This document shows, piece by piece, positions 1 through 8,429 of a DNA stretch of 64,000 nucleotides. This stretch comes from Noviherbaspirillum sedimenti (GTDB taxonomy: Bacteria > Pseudomonadota > Gammaproteobacteria > Burkholderiales > Burkholderiaceae_D). The stretch covers positions 310,001-374,000 of the forward strand of contig NZ_QYUQ01000002.1 of NCBI RefSeq assembly GCF_003590835.1, in the 5' to 3' direction. Below the pieces are notes generated by a model that saw only the letters and a list, made by a program, of their open reading frames with translations, did no database searches and was not told the origin of the DNA. Each line of letters starts with the position of its first letter. Within the stretch, counting starts at the first letter, position 1. A program made the position numbers and the translations under genes.

Positions 1-32
1 AAAGTAGGTCATCGTCAGGCTATTTACCCCAG

Positions 33-66
33 AAACGCCCCGACTTCGAAAGAAGCCGGGGCGTTT
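33..66 (+). terminator. Intrinsic terminator-like hairpin of the upstream gene
   Basis: A 15-bp stem (33-47 with 52-66, one mismatch) closes a GAAA tetraloop. The run after it is only weakly T-rich (cgctttgg). It probably ends a transcript that enters from before the window, and it separates that transcript from the efflux operon. The gene it serves is not visible. Confidence 0.6.
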
Positions 67-151
67 CGCTTTGGACGACGCATTCTCCTTTCTTGCTTTC
101 TCCTTATAATGCATCTCAGGAAGCTGCCTCATGGGGCATTGGAAAGCGGAT

Positions 152-1375
152 ATGTCGACTCGGCGGTTAAAGCCCTGGATGCTGGTGATTGCCGCATTGT
201 TGATGCTGGCGATCGCCTTCATGCTCTACCGGCAGTGGCAAGGTCCGTTGCTGCCCGGTTATCGGGTGTCGGCAACTACCCTGGTGCAGAACGTGGTGGC
301 GACCGGCCGGGTGTTTTCGATTTCACGTGCCCAGGTGGGCAGCGAGATTACCGGGGTAGTGACCGAACGCCTGGTACAGGAAGGCGACAAGGTAGTGCCC
401 GGTGATGTGCTGCTGATCCTGCGCGCCGATGACCTCCTCGCCCGCGCGCGCGAGGCGCGTGCGTCGTTGGCGCAATTGCGGCAATCCCGCAGCCCGCAGG
501 CGCAAGCCAGGCTACGCCAGGCTGAAGCCCAGCTCGCGCAGGCGCGCCGCGAAGCAGCGCGCAGCCAGGCACTCCTGAAAATCGATGCCATTTCACGCGA
601 AGAAAAAGAGCAAGCCGACCAGGCTTTGGTCAGCGCTTTGGCGGCGGCCGAGCAGGCACGACTGGATGCCGCGGCGCTGGCTGCCGGTCAATCCGAAGAA
701 AGCATCCTGCAGGAACGCCTGGCAGCGGCGGAAGCGGCCCTTTCAAAAACCCGCGTGCGCGCGCAATTCGCCGGAACCGTCTTGACCCGGAATGTGGAAA
801 CGGGCGACCTGGTGCAGCCGGGCCGCATCTTGCTTGAAATCGCACGCGCCGACAGTACCGAAATCCTGGTGTCAGTGGACGAGCGCAATCTCGGCGTGCT
901 TGCCTTGGGCCAGACGGCGGTGTGCGTGCCGGAAGCCTATCCCGAGCGGCAATTCAAGGCCGTGCTCAGCTTTATCGCCCCGGCCATTGACCGCCAGCGC
1001 GGTACCGTCGATATTCGCTTGCGGGTGGATCCTGCACCAGCATATCTGCGCGACGACCTGACCGTCACCGCGAATATCGAAACCGGCCGCAGCGCAAGGG
1101 CGCTCGCTGTGCCTAACGACGCCTTGTTTGATATCCGCGGCCGGCAGGCCAGCGCCTTCGTGGTACGACAAGGCAAGGCGCGACGCACGACGCTTGCCCT
1201 GGGCTTGCGCGGGCTGGCGATGACCGAAGTCAGCAAAGGCCTCGAGGCCGGCGACTGGGTATTGGCCGAACCAAACGTACGGGACGGGCAGCGGGTGCGC
1301 GTCGCCGAACAGGTCGCGCCGCTTTCCGACGCCAGGCGGGAAACCAGCAAGGAAACGCCCTTGAAATTCAACTGA
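152..1375 (+). CDS. Periplasmic adaptor subunit (HlyD/MacA/DevB-type) of an ABC efflux system
   Basis: Membrane-fusion protein of about 407 residues. It should link the inner-membrane ABC exporter encoded by the next two genes to an outer-membrane channel. An N-terminal membrane anchor (WMLVIAALLMLAIAFML) is followed by a biotinyl-lipoyl-like half motif (VGSEITGVV), a long Ala/Arg/Gln/Glu-rich alpha-helical hairpin (about residues 85-190), the second lipoyl half (FAGTVLTRNVETGDLVQPG) and beta-barrel and membrane-proximal domains. This is the standard order for the family. An in-frame ATG at 131 has a good AGGAAG Shine-Dalgarno and is an equally possible start. I chose 152 because a TATAAT box at 105-110 would leave almost no leader for 131. 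No outer-membrane factor is encoded nearby, so a TolC-like partner must come from elsewhere. The substrate is unknown. Confidence 0.85.
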   Translation: MSTRRLKPWMLVIAALLMLAIAFMLYRQWQGPLLPGYRVSATTLVQNVVATGRVFSISRAQVGSEITGVVTERLVQEGDKVVPGDVLLILRADDLLARAREARASLAQLRQSRSPQAQARLRQAEAQLAQARREAARSQALLKIDAISREEKEQADQALVSALAAAEQARLDAAALAAGQSEESILQERLAAAEAALSKTRVRAQFAGTVLTRNVETGDLVQPGRILLEIARADSTEILVSVDERNLGVLALGQTAVCVPEAYPERQFKAVLSFIAPAIDRQRGTVDIRLRVDPAPAYLRDDLTVTANIETGRSARALAVPNDALFDIRGRQASAFVVRQGKARRTTLALGLRGLAMTEVSKGLEAGDWVLAEPNVRDGQRVRVAEQVAPLSDARRETSKETPLKFN

Positions 1376-1411
1376 TCTTAATGGACCTCGATTGAGCGAT
1401 AAACAGCTTGT

Positions 1412-2614
1412 ATGTGGATAGAATCGACCATCGCGCTGAAGTTTTTGCGGCAAGGCCTGATCCAGACAGCGCTGATCCTGGTCGGTATTGCCGGCGGCGT
1501 CGCTGTCATCGTTTTTATCACGACCCTGATTACCGGCTTGCAGAGCAATATCATCGATCGCACGCTGGGCACGCAGTCACATATACGGGTCGAGCCGCCC
1601 GACGAAATCAACCGCCTGGCGGCCGCGCCTGCGGGGACGCTGGCACTGCGCCTGGAAGACAAGCGCGCCCAGCGCCTGCGCTCCATCAATAACTGGATCC
1701 AGGTGCGCGACACGCTCGATACCCTGGCGGAAATCACGGCTGTATCACCGGTCACGGCCGGGCCGGCATTTGCGCGCCGGGGCGACGTCCGTAAGGCCAT
1801 CTCGCTGGTGGGCATCGATCCGCCGCGCTACGAAAAAATCATCCATGTCAGCAAAGACATCATTGCCGGCCAATTCCGCGTCGGGGCGGGTGATGCGGTC
1901 ATTGGCAAACTTCTGGCCACTGAACTGGGTATGCAGGTGGGTAGCAAGCTGCGCCTGGAGTCCGGCGACGGCAGCACGGCCATCGTCACCATCGCCGGCA
2001 TTTTCGAATTGGGCGTGCGCGACCTGGACTTGCGTTATGTGTATGTCGACCTGAAGCAGGCGCAATCGCTGCTGAATCTTGCCGGTGGCGTAACGCTGAT
2101 CGACGTCACCGTCCGGGATTTGTTCGCCGCCGATGTCGCCGCCAACAGGATCACCCGCCTGACCGGCCTGAAGGCGGAAAGCTGGATGCAGACCAATGCG
2201 CAATTGATGAACGCGCTCAGGTCGCAAACCATCTCGACCACCATGATCAGATTTTTTGTGGCGCTGTCGGTGGCATTCGGGATTGCCAGTGTGCTAGCCA
2301 TCAGCGTGACCCAGCGCACTCGCGAAATCGGCATCCTGCGCGCCATGGGTATCCGGCGCCGGCAAATGCTGCAGGTATTCCTGGTGCAGGGCGCGCTGCT
2401 GGGACTGGTGGGCTCGACCGCCGGCGCCCTGGCCGGTTATGCGCTGGTGTGGGTATTCAATACCTTCGGGCCGGGATTGTTTTACATCCCGCTGCCGCTG
2501 GGCCTGATTCCGGTCACCATGGCCGCCGCCACCATCACTGGCGTGCTGGCTGCGATGGTGCCGGCATGGCGGGCGTCGCGGCTGAATCCGGTCGAGGCGA
2601 TCCGTTATGTCTGA
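1412..2614 (+). CDS. ABC transporter permease, MacB/FtsX (DevC-like) family
   Basis: A 400-residue permease of the FtsX/MacB mechanotransmission type. One N-terminal transmembrane helix (about residues 18-42) is followed by a large periplasmic domain (about 45-265) and three C-terminal helices (about 275-300, 325-355, 365-390). The conserved cytoplasmic segment [19 protein letters not shown] lies between helices 2 and 3. Such permeases do not carry substrate through the membrane. They transmit ATP-driven movement to the periplasmic adaptor. The gene follows the adaptor by 36 nt and overlaps the ATPase gene by 8 nt, so the three form one translationally coupled operon. Confidence 0.88.
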   Translation: MWIESTIALKFLRQGLIQTALILVGIAGGVAVIVFITTLITGLQSNIIDRTLGTQSHIRVEPPDEINRLAAAPAGTLALRLEDKRAQRLRSINNWIQVRDTLDTLAEITAVSPVTAGPAFARRGDVRKAISLVGIDPPRYEKIIHVSKDIIAGQFRVGAGDAVIGKLLATELGMQVGSKLRLESGDGSTAIVTIAGIFELGVRDLDLRYVYVDLKQAQSLLNLAGGVTLIDVTVRDLFAADVAANRITRLTGLKAESWMQTNAQLMNALRSQTISTTMIRFFVALSVAFGIASVLAISVTQRTREIGILRAMGIRRRQMLQVFLVQGALLGLVGSTAGALAGYALVWVFNTFGPGLFYIPLPLGLIPVTMAAATITGVLAAMVPAWRASRLNPVEAIRYV

Positions 2615-3326
2615 CGCTATGGCTGCTCGTGCCGAACCGAACGTACTGCGCCTGGAACAGCTGCGCAAGTCGTACAACGTCGGCAAGCCGACCGAGACTG
2701 AAGTCTTGCATGGCATTGACCTGTCGATCGGGCGCAGCGATTTTGCCGCGCTGGTCGGTCCCTCGGGCTCGGGCAAAAGCACCTTGCTGAACCTGCTTGG
2801 CTTGCTCGACCAGCCGACTTCAGGCGAACTGTATTTTCTGGACCAGCCGACGCGCGCCATGGATGACGCCGCCCGCACCGCACTGCGCGGCAGCAGTATC
2901 GGCTTCGTCTTCCAGTTTCACCACCTGATCCAGGCATTCAGCGCCATCGATAATGTCATGATGCCGCTGATGCTGGCCCACGGCAAACCCGATGCCGACA
3001 CACGGGAGCGGGCGCGCAGCCTGCTGGCCGAGGTGGGACTGGAGCAGTTCGCCGACAAGAAGCCCGGCGACCTGTCGGGCGGCCAGCAGCAGCGCGTCGC
3101 CATCGCCCGCGCACTGATTACGCGCCCGGCCTTGCTGCTGGCTGACGAGCCCACTGGCAACCTGGATACGAAAACCGCTGCCAGCGTGTTTGAACTATTC
3201 CGTCAATTCAATCGCCAGTATGGCTGCGCCGTGCTGGTGGTGACCCACGATCCACGCCTGTCGGCCACGTGCGATCGGACGATTACGCTGGTGGATGGAC
3301 GGATCGTCGACAACCAGTCTTTCTGA
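2607..3326 (+). CDS. ABC transporter ATP-binding protein (LolD/MacB/DevA type)
   Basis: A 239-residue nucleotide-binding subunit. Walker [10 protein letters not shown] is at residues 51-59, the signature LSGGQQQR is near 155, Walker [13 protein letters not shown] follows directly, and the H-loop is VVTHDPR. The Q-loop region ([19 protein letters not shown]) is typical of the LolD/MacB/FtsE clan. The start lies inside the end of the permease gene, and a dimer of this ATPase should power the permease. The operon ends here: the next gene is convergent after only 18 nt. Confidence 0.92.
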   Translation: MSDAMAARAEPNVLRLEQLRKSYNVGKPTETEVLHGIDLSIGRSDFAALVGPSGSGKSTLLNLLGLLDQPTSGELYFLDQPTRAMDDAARTALRGSSIGFVFQFHHLIQAFSAIDNVMMPLMLAHGKPDADTRERARSLLAEVGLEQFADKKPGDLSGGQQQRVAIARALITRPALLLADEPTGNLDTKTAASVFELFRQFNRQYGCAVLVVTHDPRLSATCDRTITLVDGRIVDNQSF

Positions 3327-3344
3327 CGCCAGCGCCGTTGCAGG

Positions 3345-5210
3345 TCACTTGCGCTCGCGCTCGCGCTTGTGTCCGGCGCAACTGACGCTGTTCGATGTCA
3401 TGCCATTGTTTATCTCGATGCGCTGGCCGGCGATGTCCAGATCCGGGATGCGTGGCGCAAGCAATTGAAAGCTGCCCGCCTGCAGTTTTTGGCGCAAGGG
3501 TTCGCACCCGGCGAAATCGTTGGGTAAAACGCCGGCAATCGCCCAATGGCCATCCTTGTCTTCCATCAGCAGAACGGCACCGCCATGTGCCTGCGTACCG
3601 ACGGCAAGAAGTTCCGGCTTGCCGTCGCCACTGAAATCGATCAGGTAGGCATCGCATGTCTGGTTTTCATGCTTCAGACATTTCGGCAATTGCCAGTTGA
3701 ATTTGTTGCTTTTCCAGTCTTCCTGCAGGAAGGACGGCGGCAGTTGCGCCGCCTTGGGCCAGACGGCGAGATTGGCGACGAGATCAGCACGCGGCAAGGG
3801 CGGTTCTTCCTGCTGCCAGCGGCTCTTCTTTTTCAGGGACAGTTCGGCTTTTTGGCGGATCAGGGCGGCATCGCTCCCCTGCGCGCGCGTCTTGAGCTGT
3901 TCGAGCGCCGCCATGCCGTAGCGGGCGCCTTCAAACCGCAGGTAGTCGAAGTCGAACTTGTCGACGCTGATCTTGCCTGCCGCAAGGCGCGCGATCTGGT
4001 TGTTGACCGACAGGCGCGCCGGGTCGGCGATCGGCGAGAACATCGCCAGCAGCACGGCGAGTATCACGAACGCATTCGCCACGTTCACCTGCGCCACCGG
4101 CCCGAGCCATGGCGAAGATCGCGCCGCAGCCCAGGCGTATCCCGTGGCATAAACGCTGGCAATCAGCAGGCAGGCTGCGGCAATGATGCGGTCGGTGGTC
4201 CAGCCGTATTCGGCAACGCGCAAACCAAGCGAATAGATCGCAATGGCTGCAAGCGGCAGCAGTGCCAGCGCAGCGACGCGCGCGCAGACGCGCACGATCC
4301 GGGCAACGCCGGAAGCCACTTCGCCATTCTGGAATGCGGCATTGACCAATACCACCAGCACGGCGGCGGCGCCGAGCAGCACGCCTGTGGCATGCCGTGT
4401 TGCCCACAGCGGCGCCAGTCCTGTCCAGGGCAGGCTCAGCAGGAAACCGACGACCAGCAAGGTCGTGATCGGCAGTATCCAGGACAGCAGCACCAGCAAA
4501 AGCGCGCGGATGCCGCGCACAATCGCCGGGCGCACGTCAGTGATGTGCATGGCGCAGGAAAAGGCAAAAGCGGTGACTGGAATGACGAACCAGGATTGCC
4601 GCAGCAACTCCCGAAGGAAGTTCAGTTTGACGAGCATGAACAGCGCCGCACCCAGCCACAACACCAGCCAGAGCGCGCCGACGAAGAGTGCCGAAAACTT
4701 GATCTGGATGAGCAGCTTCCACGCCGCCTCGAAATAGGTCGGGTAGCCGGCGATGCGCCGGCGGTCGGCGACGCCGGCCAGGACCAGCGCATGGGCGATA
4801 TACAGGCCGGCAATCGAAAAGACGATCAGTCGTGCGGAAGGGTAGTGCGGATGCGTGCCGTTGCCGCGACGGCCCCAGACCCAGCCCTGGCTGGCGCCTC
4901 CGCGCCACACATCATGCAACGCCAGTAAGCCGATGACGACGACGACCGCGCCAAGCCAGATCGCAGCTTGTTTCCTGTCCAGATGCCCGAGGCTGGAAAT
5001 CAGGATCACCGGCGCCAGCAGGCTCACCATCAGCAGCGGGGAAAAGAGCAGGTCCGCGCTTGCCGGCCAGGCATTGGTTTTTGCCGCGTGATACAGGAAA
5101 TACAGCACCATCCCCTGCAGCAGGCCGACGGCCATGCGGACGCGGGCCACGCCCGATGTGACGAGTGATTCAGGCATGAAGCCGTCGTTACGCATTGCAG
5201 TTTGCTGCAT
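3345..5210 (-). CDS. Polytopic membrane protein, DUF4153-like
   Basis: About 621 residues. The N-terminal two thirds contain many hydrophobic helices (for example LLFSPLLMVSLLAPVILISS and ALLLVLLSWILPITTLLVVG). A soluble C-terminal part from about residue 420 includes WPKAAQLPPSF and the FG-GAP-like stretch YLIDFSGDGKPELLAVG. This resembles DUF4153 membrane proteins with a C-terminal extension; the function is unknown. The start at 5210 is set by AGGGAG seven bases before the ATG, although the frame stays open further upstream. The gene is convergent with the ABC operon and lies 92 nt downstream of the amidase gene on the same strand, so the two may be cotranscribed. Confidence 0.8.
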   Translation of the reverse strand: MQQTAMRNDGFMPESLVTSGVARVRMAVGLLQGMVLYFLYHAAKTNAWPASADLLFSPLLMVSLLAPVILISSLGHLDRKQAAIWLGAVVVVIGLLALHDVWRGGASQGWVWGRRGNGTHPHYPSARLIVFSIAGLYIAHALVLAGVADRRRIAGYPTYFEAAWKLLIQIKFSALFVGALWLVLWLGAALFMLVKLNFLRELLRQSWFVIPVTAFAFSCAMHITDVRPAIVRGIRALLLVLLSWILPITTLLVVGFLLSLPWTGLAPLWATRHATGVLLGAAAVLVVLVNAAFQNGEVASGVARIVRVCARVAALALLPLAAIAIYSLGLRVAEYGWTTDRIIAAACLLIASVYATGYAWAAARSSPWLGPVAQVNVANAFVILAVLLAMFSPIADPARLSVNNQIARLAAGKISVDKFDFDYLRFEGARYGMAALEQLKTRAQGSDAALIRQKAELSLKKKSRWQQEEPPLPRADLVANLAVWPKAAQLPPSFLQEDWKSNKFNWQLPKCLKHENQTCDAYLIDFSGDGKPELLAVGTQAHGGAVLLMEDKDGHWAIAGVLPNDFAGCEPLRQKLQAGSFQLLAPRIPDLDIAGQRIEINNGMTSNSVSCAGHKRERERK

Positions 5211-5302
5211 GGATTGCTCCCTGGAGTGGCGGACGATAAATGTATTTTTAATTGCCGCTGCTGCAGTGTAGCTGATGAAATGCCTGGCGAGGTCCTGTGG
5301 AA

Positions 5303-6046
5303 TTACTGACTTGGCAATGCTTTTGCCTGCAACAGGCAATGCGCCAGGGCCTTCTCTTCATCCTCCGACGGCGCCAGGTCGCTGCGGATGAAGTGCAGGC
5401 GGAAGGCATGCCGTGCCGCCTCCGGCGCGGCAGGGTCATAGCCGATTGCCGTGAGGGCGCGCGGCAGGTCAAAGCCGGGCGGGGCTGGGGGCAGGGGAGC
5501 ATTGCACCACAAGCCGAAACCTTGCCGGGCCAGCATTTGCCAGGGAAACAGGGCGCTCGGATCAGCCTTGCGTGTTGGCGCAACGTCCGCGTGGCCGATG
5601 AAATTTGCGGCGGGGATATTGTAGCGTTGCCGGATATCGGCCAGCAGCGCCAGTAGCGCCGCGATCTGCGCGTCGGCAAAAGGCTCGCTGCCATTGTTGT
5701 CGAGCTCGATGCCGAGCGACGCCGAATTGAGATCGGTCTGGCCACCCCACCAGGATTTTCCGGCATGCCAGGCGCGGGCGCTTTCTTCGACCAGCTGGAA
5801 GATCTTGCCGTCGCGGCCGATCAGGTAATGCGCGCTGACCTTGCGCGCAGGGGAGGTGAGCGCATCCAGCGCCCGCTCCAGGGTGTCGCTGCTGGTGTGG
5901 TGAATGATCACCAGATTCGGCCGGCGCTGGTCGAAATTGGGCGAGGCCACCAGCGTCACCGGCAGCGTCGTATGCGGCCGGAGGGGCGCGCAGGCGACGA
6001 GCGTTAATGCAATGGCGGCAAGGAGAGCGAGGCGCGGCAGGTTCAT
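5303..6046 (-). CDS. N-acetylmuramoyl-L-alanine amidase lipoprotein (AmpD/AmiD, Amidase_2)
   Basis: A 247-residue predicted lipoprotein; the lipobox LVAC places the lipidated Cys at residue 19. It should cleave the bond between N-acetylmuramic acid and L-alanine in peptidoglycan fragments, in the periplasm. Candidate zinc ligands are the His of VIIHHT, the His of IGHADVAP and the Asp of KADPSALFPW. GIELDNNG is the conserved core strand, and SAHYLIGRDGKIFQLV is the usual entry motif. The lipobox makes an AmiD-like, membrane-anchored role more likely than cytoplasmic AmpD. It may share a transcript with the downstream DUF4153-like gene. Confidence 0.88.
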   Translation of the reverse strand: MNLPRLALLAAIALTLVACAPLRPHTTLPVTLVASPNFDQRRPNLVIIHHTSSDTLERALDALTSPARKVSAHYLIGRDGKIFQLVEESARAWHAGKSWWGGQTDLNSASLGIELDNNGSEPFADAQIAALLALLADIRQRYNIPAANFIGHADVAPTRKADPSALFPWQMLARQGFGLWCNAPLPPAPPGFDLPRALTAIGYDPAAPEAARHAFRLHFIRSDLAPSEDEEKALAHCLLQAKALPSQ

Positions 6047-6290
6047 TGAATTTGGCAGAAACAGGATTCCTATTCTGGCATTTTAAGATGCGGCCGGGTA
6101 ACTTGTTTGTCACCAAACGACTTCGTTGTCAGATGTTTTGCGCGAGAGGGGGACGCGCAAGAAGGCATGTCAGATCAGAGAAACTATGCGCCCGCCATCA
6201 AGCTGGAAGTTGTCGAGAAATCTTACAGTGGCTGTGGTGTAGCTCAGATAATTTCTCGCAAGTCATTGTTTTTAATGATATTTAATGTTT

Positions 6291-6306
6291 TGGCGTGAAA
6301 ATTGCT
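6291..6306 (+). promoter_or_regulatory. Sigma-54 (RpoN) promoter of the PEP-CTERM gene
   Basis: TGGCGTGAAAATTGCT matches the sigma-54 consensus TGGCACG-N4-TTGCW. The invariant GG (6292-6293) and GC (6304-6305) are separated by exactly ten bases. Transcription would start near 6317, giving a leader of about 55 nt to the ATG at 6373. The remainder of the gap 6047-6372 is AT-rich; I see no other gene in it. It must also hold the amidase promoter. Confidence 0.75.
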
Positions 6307-6372
6307 TATTGCAAATATTGGTTGAACAATATAAATACTTTGGCATTTTTACCTGGATCAATAGGAGTTCTC

Positions 6373-6906
6373 ATGAAAACTATCAAATCGTTGCTTCTTG
6401 CCCTGCCACTCGCCTTGTTGCTGGCGGCACCGGCAATGGCTTCTCCGCTGCTCTGGACTCTTGTTGGCGTAACGTTCGATGATGGCGGCTCCGCTAGCGG
6501 AACGTTTTCAACAGACTCGACGACAGGTTCGCTTTTGTCCTACGATATCGTCACGACTTCGGGATCTGCCGCACCTGGATTTCATTTCGACGGGGTGGGT
6601 GACTCTAAATACGCCGACAATTATTTCGGCCCAAACAGTTTTGTTATCGTGAACGACACCCCGTTCGCGTTCCCCATACTTGCATTCGCGTTCAGTGATG
6701 CTCTTACGTCTGGTGGCGTCAATGCACTTCTGGTCGGCTCTTTTCCGTATGGTAGTTTTCAGTCGAACAACGATTCATCGGAAAAGCGTTTGATCGTGAG
6801 TGGTAATGCCACGACCGAAACGACCGTCCCTGAGCCAGCGCCCCTCGCGCTGCTCGCCATCAGTCTCGTCGGTCTGGCTTTCTCCCGCCGCAAGCAGTCA
6901 ATCTGA
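6373..6906 (+). CDS. PEP-CTERM sorting domain surface protein
   Basis: A 177-residue exported protein. It has a signal peptide (LLLALPLALLLAAPAMA), a low-complexity Ser/Gly/Asp-rich passenger of about 125 residues and a C-terminal sorting signal: VPEPAPL, then a hydrophobic helix, then SRRKQ. The PEP-CTERM signal is recognised by exosortase (EpsH/XrtA), which cleaves it during export, usually in exopolysaccharide- or biofilm-forming bacteria. The start is fixed by AGGAG eight bases before ATG 6373 and lies downstream of the sigma-54 promoter. No exosortase or polysaccharide genes are in the window, so this is a satellite substrate of a system encoded elsewhere. The passenger function is unknown. 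Confidence 0.9.
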   Translation: MKTIKSLLLALPLALLLAAPAMASPLLWTLVGVTFDDGGSASGTFSTDSTTGSLLSYDIVTTSGSAAPGFHFDGVGDSKYADNYFGPNSFVIVNDTPFAFPILAFAFSDALTSGGVNALLVGSFPYGSFQSNNDSSEKRLIVSGNATTETTVPEPAPLALLAISLVGLAFSRRKQSI

Positions 6907-6929
6907 TCGCTGTTTTCGCGCCAGCCATT

Positions 6930-6950
6930 GCCCCGCTCCGGCGGGGCTTG
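6930..6950 (+). terminator. Probable terminator after the PEP-CTERM gene
   Basis: GCCCCGC (6930-6936), loop TCCG and GCGGGGC (6941-6947) form a perfect 7-bp GC stem, followed by TTGTCGT. The hairpin begins 24 nt after the stop codon. The T-tract is weak. Confidence 0.55.
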
Positions 6951-7100
6951 TCGTAAATGGCAGCAAGCGGCTTGGCAGCGTCCAGGCAGCTGAAGTCGAT
7001 TCACGCAGCGCTCCTTGCCAGGTGTTGATCGCGATCAAAGCGCCCGAGACACGCTGGGATAGTTTCAAGCGTATGGCTCTGAAGCGTAGGAGGGACTGCG

Positions 7101-7751
7101 ATGAATACCTTGACCAGAGTGGCACTCGGCATGATGGGCAAGCTGCGGTCCGGGCCCATCCTCGGGCATTCGGAGACCTCGATCGCTTTGCCGGCGCCCG
7201 AGAAACAGGGCGGCCTGCCATTGATGGATGCCTTGGCCAGACGCCATTCGTCACGCGAATTTTCCCCGGAGCTCCTGGATTTGCCTTTGCTTTCCGGCTT
7301 GCTCTGGGCGGCTTACGGGGTCAATCGGGACGATGGCGGCCGTACTGCACCCAGCGCGTTGAATGCCCAGGAGATTGGCGTATACGTGGCCTTGCCCACC
7401 GGAGCCTACCGCTACGATGCTTTGGCCAATGAATTGCAGCTGGTGGCGAACACTGACTTGCGTCGTGTGGCGGGCTACCAGGACTTTGTCGATGAGGCGC
7501 CGATGGACCTGGTCTATGTGGCCGACCATACGCGCCTGGGCCAGGTGCCGGTAGCGCAGCGGGAATCCTTCGCTTATGTTGCAGCTGGCGCCATTGCCCA
7601 GAACGTCTATCTTTTCGCGTCCAGCAATAATCTGTCGACGGTGATCCGGGCATGGATCGACCGTGCTGCGATTGCCGATGCGCTCGGGTTGACGCACGAT
7701 CAACAGGTGTTGCTGTCACAGACAGTCGGGTATCGCATGGTGATGCAGTAA
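7101..7751 (+). CDS. SagB/ThcOx-type nitroreductase-family oxidoreductase
   Basis: A 216-residue flavoprotein of the nitroreductase fold. Seen: the FMN-phosphate-binding segment ARRHSSREFSPE (residues 46-57), LSGLLWAAYGVNR, the active-site-like SALNAQEIGVYV and the C-terminal FMN-site helix GAIAQNVYLFASS. Within the family this pattern matches the SagB/ThcOx branch, which includes azoline oxidases of peptide tailoring but also many stand-alone redox enzymes. No cyclodehydratase or precursor peptide is nearby, so a RiPP role is not supported. A strong AGGAGGG lies before the ATG. It probably acts on small organic substrates with FMN; the substrate is unknown. Confidence 0.82.
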   Translation: MNTLTRVALGMMGKLRSGPILGHSETSIALPAPEKQGGLPLMDALARRHSSREFSPELLDLPLLSGLLWAAYGVNRDDGGRTAPSALNAQEIGVYVALPTGAYRYDALANELQLVANTDLRRVAGYQDFVDEAPMDLVYVADHTRLGQVPVAQRESFAYVAAGAIAQNVYLFASSNNLSTVIRAWIDRAAIADALGLTHDQQVLLSQTVGYRMVMQ

Positions 7752-7787
7752 GATCCTGTACGGTGAAGGCCATTTGCAATCTGAAAT

Positions 7788-7955
7788 ATGACGGCCACCT
7801 TCGAACTGGATGTCCTCCTTGTCTTCATCGGCTTGTTCCTTCTGACCATCGGCTTCATCAACCGCGACAAAAAAGCGAGTCCGTTTATTCTCTGGATCGG
7901 GATCATGTGCATGATGGCGGTGCTTGTGTACCACATAGTCGATAAGCTCGGGTAG
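7788..7955 (+). CDS. Small two-helix membrane protein, unknown function
   Basis: A 55-residue reading frame with two hydrophobic segments, LDVLLVFIGLFLLTIGFI (about 7-24) and FILWIGIMCMMAVLVYHIV (about 33-51), joined by a short basic loop NRDKKASP. The regular hairpin topology and balanced codon use suggest a real small membrane protein. The Shine-Dalgarno is weak, which lowers confidence. It follows the nitroreductase by 36 nt on the same strand and could be cotranscribed. I do not recognise a family. Confidence 0.55.
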   Translation: MTATFELDVLLVFIGLFLLTIGFINRDKKASPFILWIGIMCMMAVLVYHIVDKLG

Positions 7956-8067
7956 CCTGTCATTAGTCAAACTTTGGTAAATCCGTGCGCTTCCTCCCGA
8001 GGCGATGGCATATCTGGCATTCCCAATTGCTGTACACTGATGACTTCCACCATTTTTGAGAATCGCC

Positions 8068-8313
8068 GTGACTACCACAAGGCAAAATTTACAAGACCTT
8101 CTATTAAACACCTTGCGCAAGGAACACGTCCCTGTGTCGATGTTTTTGGTCAATGGCATCAAGCTGATTGGTCAAATCGATTCATTTGACCAGTATGTCG
8201 TCATGTTGCGTAGCAGTACCAGTACCCAACTGGTCTACAAACATGCGATTTCAACGGTTGTTCCTTCCCGCGACATCAAGTTGGCGGATCTGGAAGATAC
8301 AAGCACTGATTAA
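8068..8313 (+). CDS. hfq: Hfq-like Sm-family RNA chaperone (divergent, probably second copy)
   Basis: About 81 residues from GTG at 8068; an in-frame TTG at 8056 is an alternative start. The Sm1 motif ([18 protein letters not shown]) and the Sm2 motif ([14 protein letters not shown]) are clear, including the YKH signature. Against E. coli Hfq it differs at QDP-F to QDL-L, at the distal-face positions Tyr25 (Phe here) and Gln33 (Ile here), and by one extra residue in the loop before Sm2 (RSSTSTQ). Canonical betaproteobacterial hfq normally sits between der and hflX. Here the neighbours are a small membrane protein and hupB, so this is probably a paralogue with altered distal-face RNA preference. 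That is inference. Confidence 0.85.
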   Translation: MTTTRQNLQDLLLNTLRKEHVPVSMFLVNGIKLIGQIDSFDQYVVMLRSSTSTQLVYKHAISTVVPSRDIKLADLEDTSTD

Positions 8314-8370
8314 GCCGCAGATCGAAGTACAAAACTTCGAATTGTTTCTTTGTAATTTTTCGCTTGAATA

Positions 8371-8410
8371 GAAAATGGCCGGGAATCAGTTCAGATTCCC
8401 GGCCATTTTC
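8371..8410. terminator. Bidirectional terminator between the hfq-like gene and hupB
   Basis: A perfect 17-bp inverted repeat (8371-8387 and 8394-8410) encloses a 6-nt loop. Its outer end is GAAAA on one strand and TTTTC on the other, so it can end transcripts from both convergent genes. Confidence 0.88.
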
Positions 8411-8429
8411 TATCGTCTCGTCGACGCGC

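Noticed and set aside
7101..7751. RiPP biosynthesis locus around the SagB-like enzyme
   Set aside because: No YcaO/cyclodehydratase, precursor peptide or exporter lies nearby; the 55-residue neighbour is a two-helix membrane protein, not a precursor.
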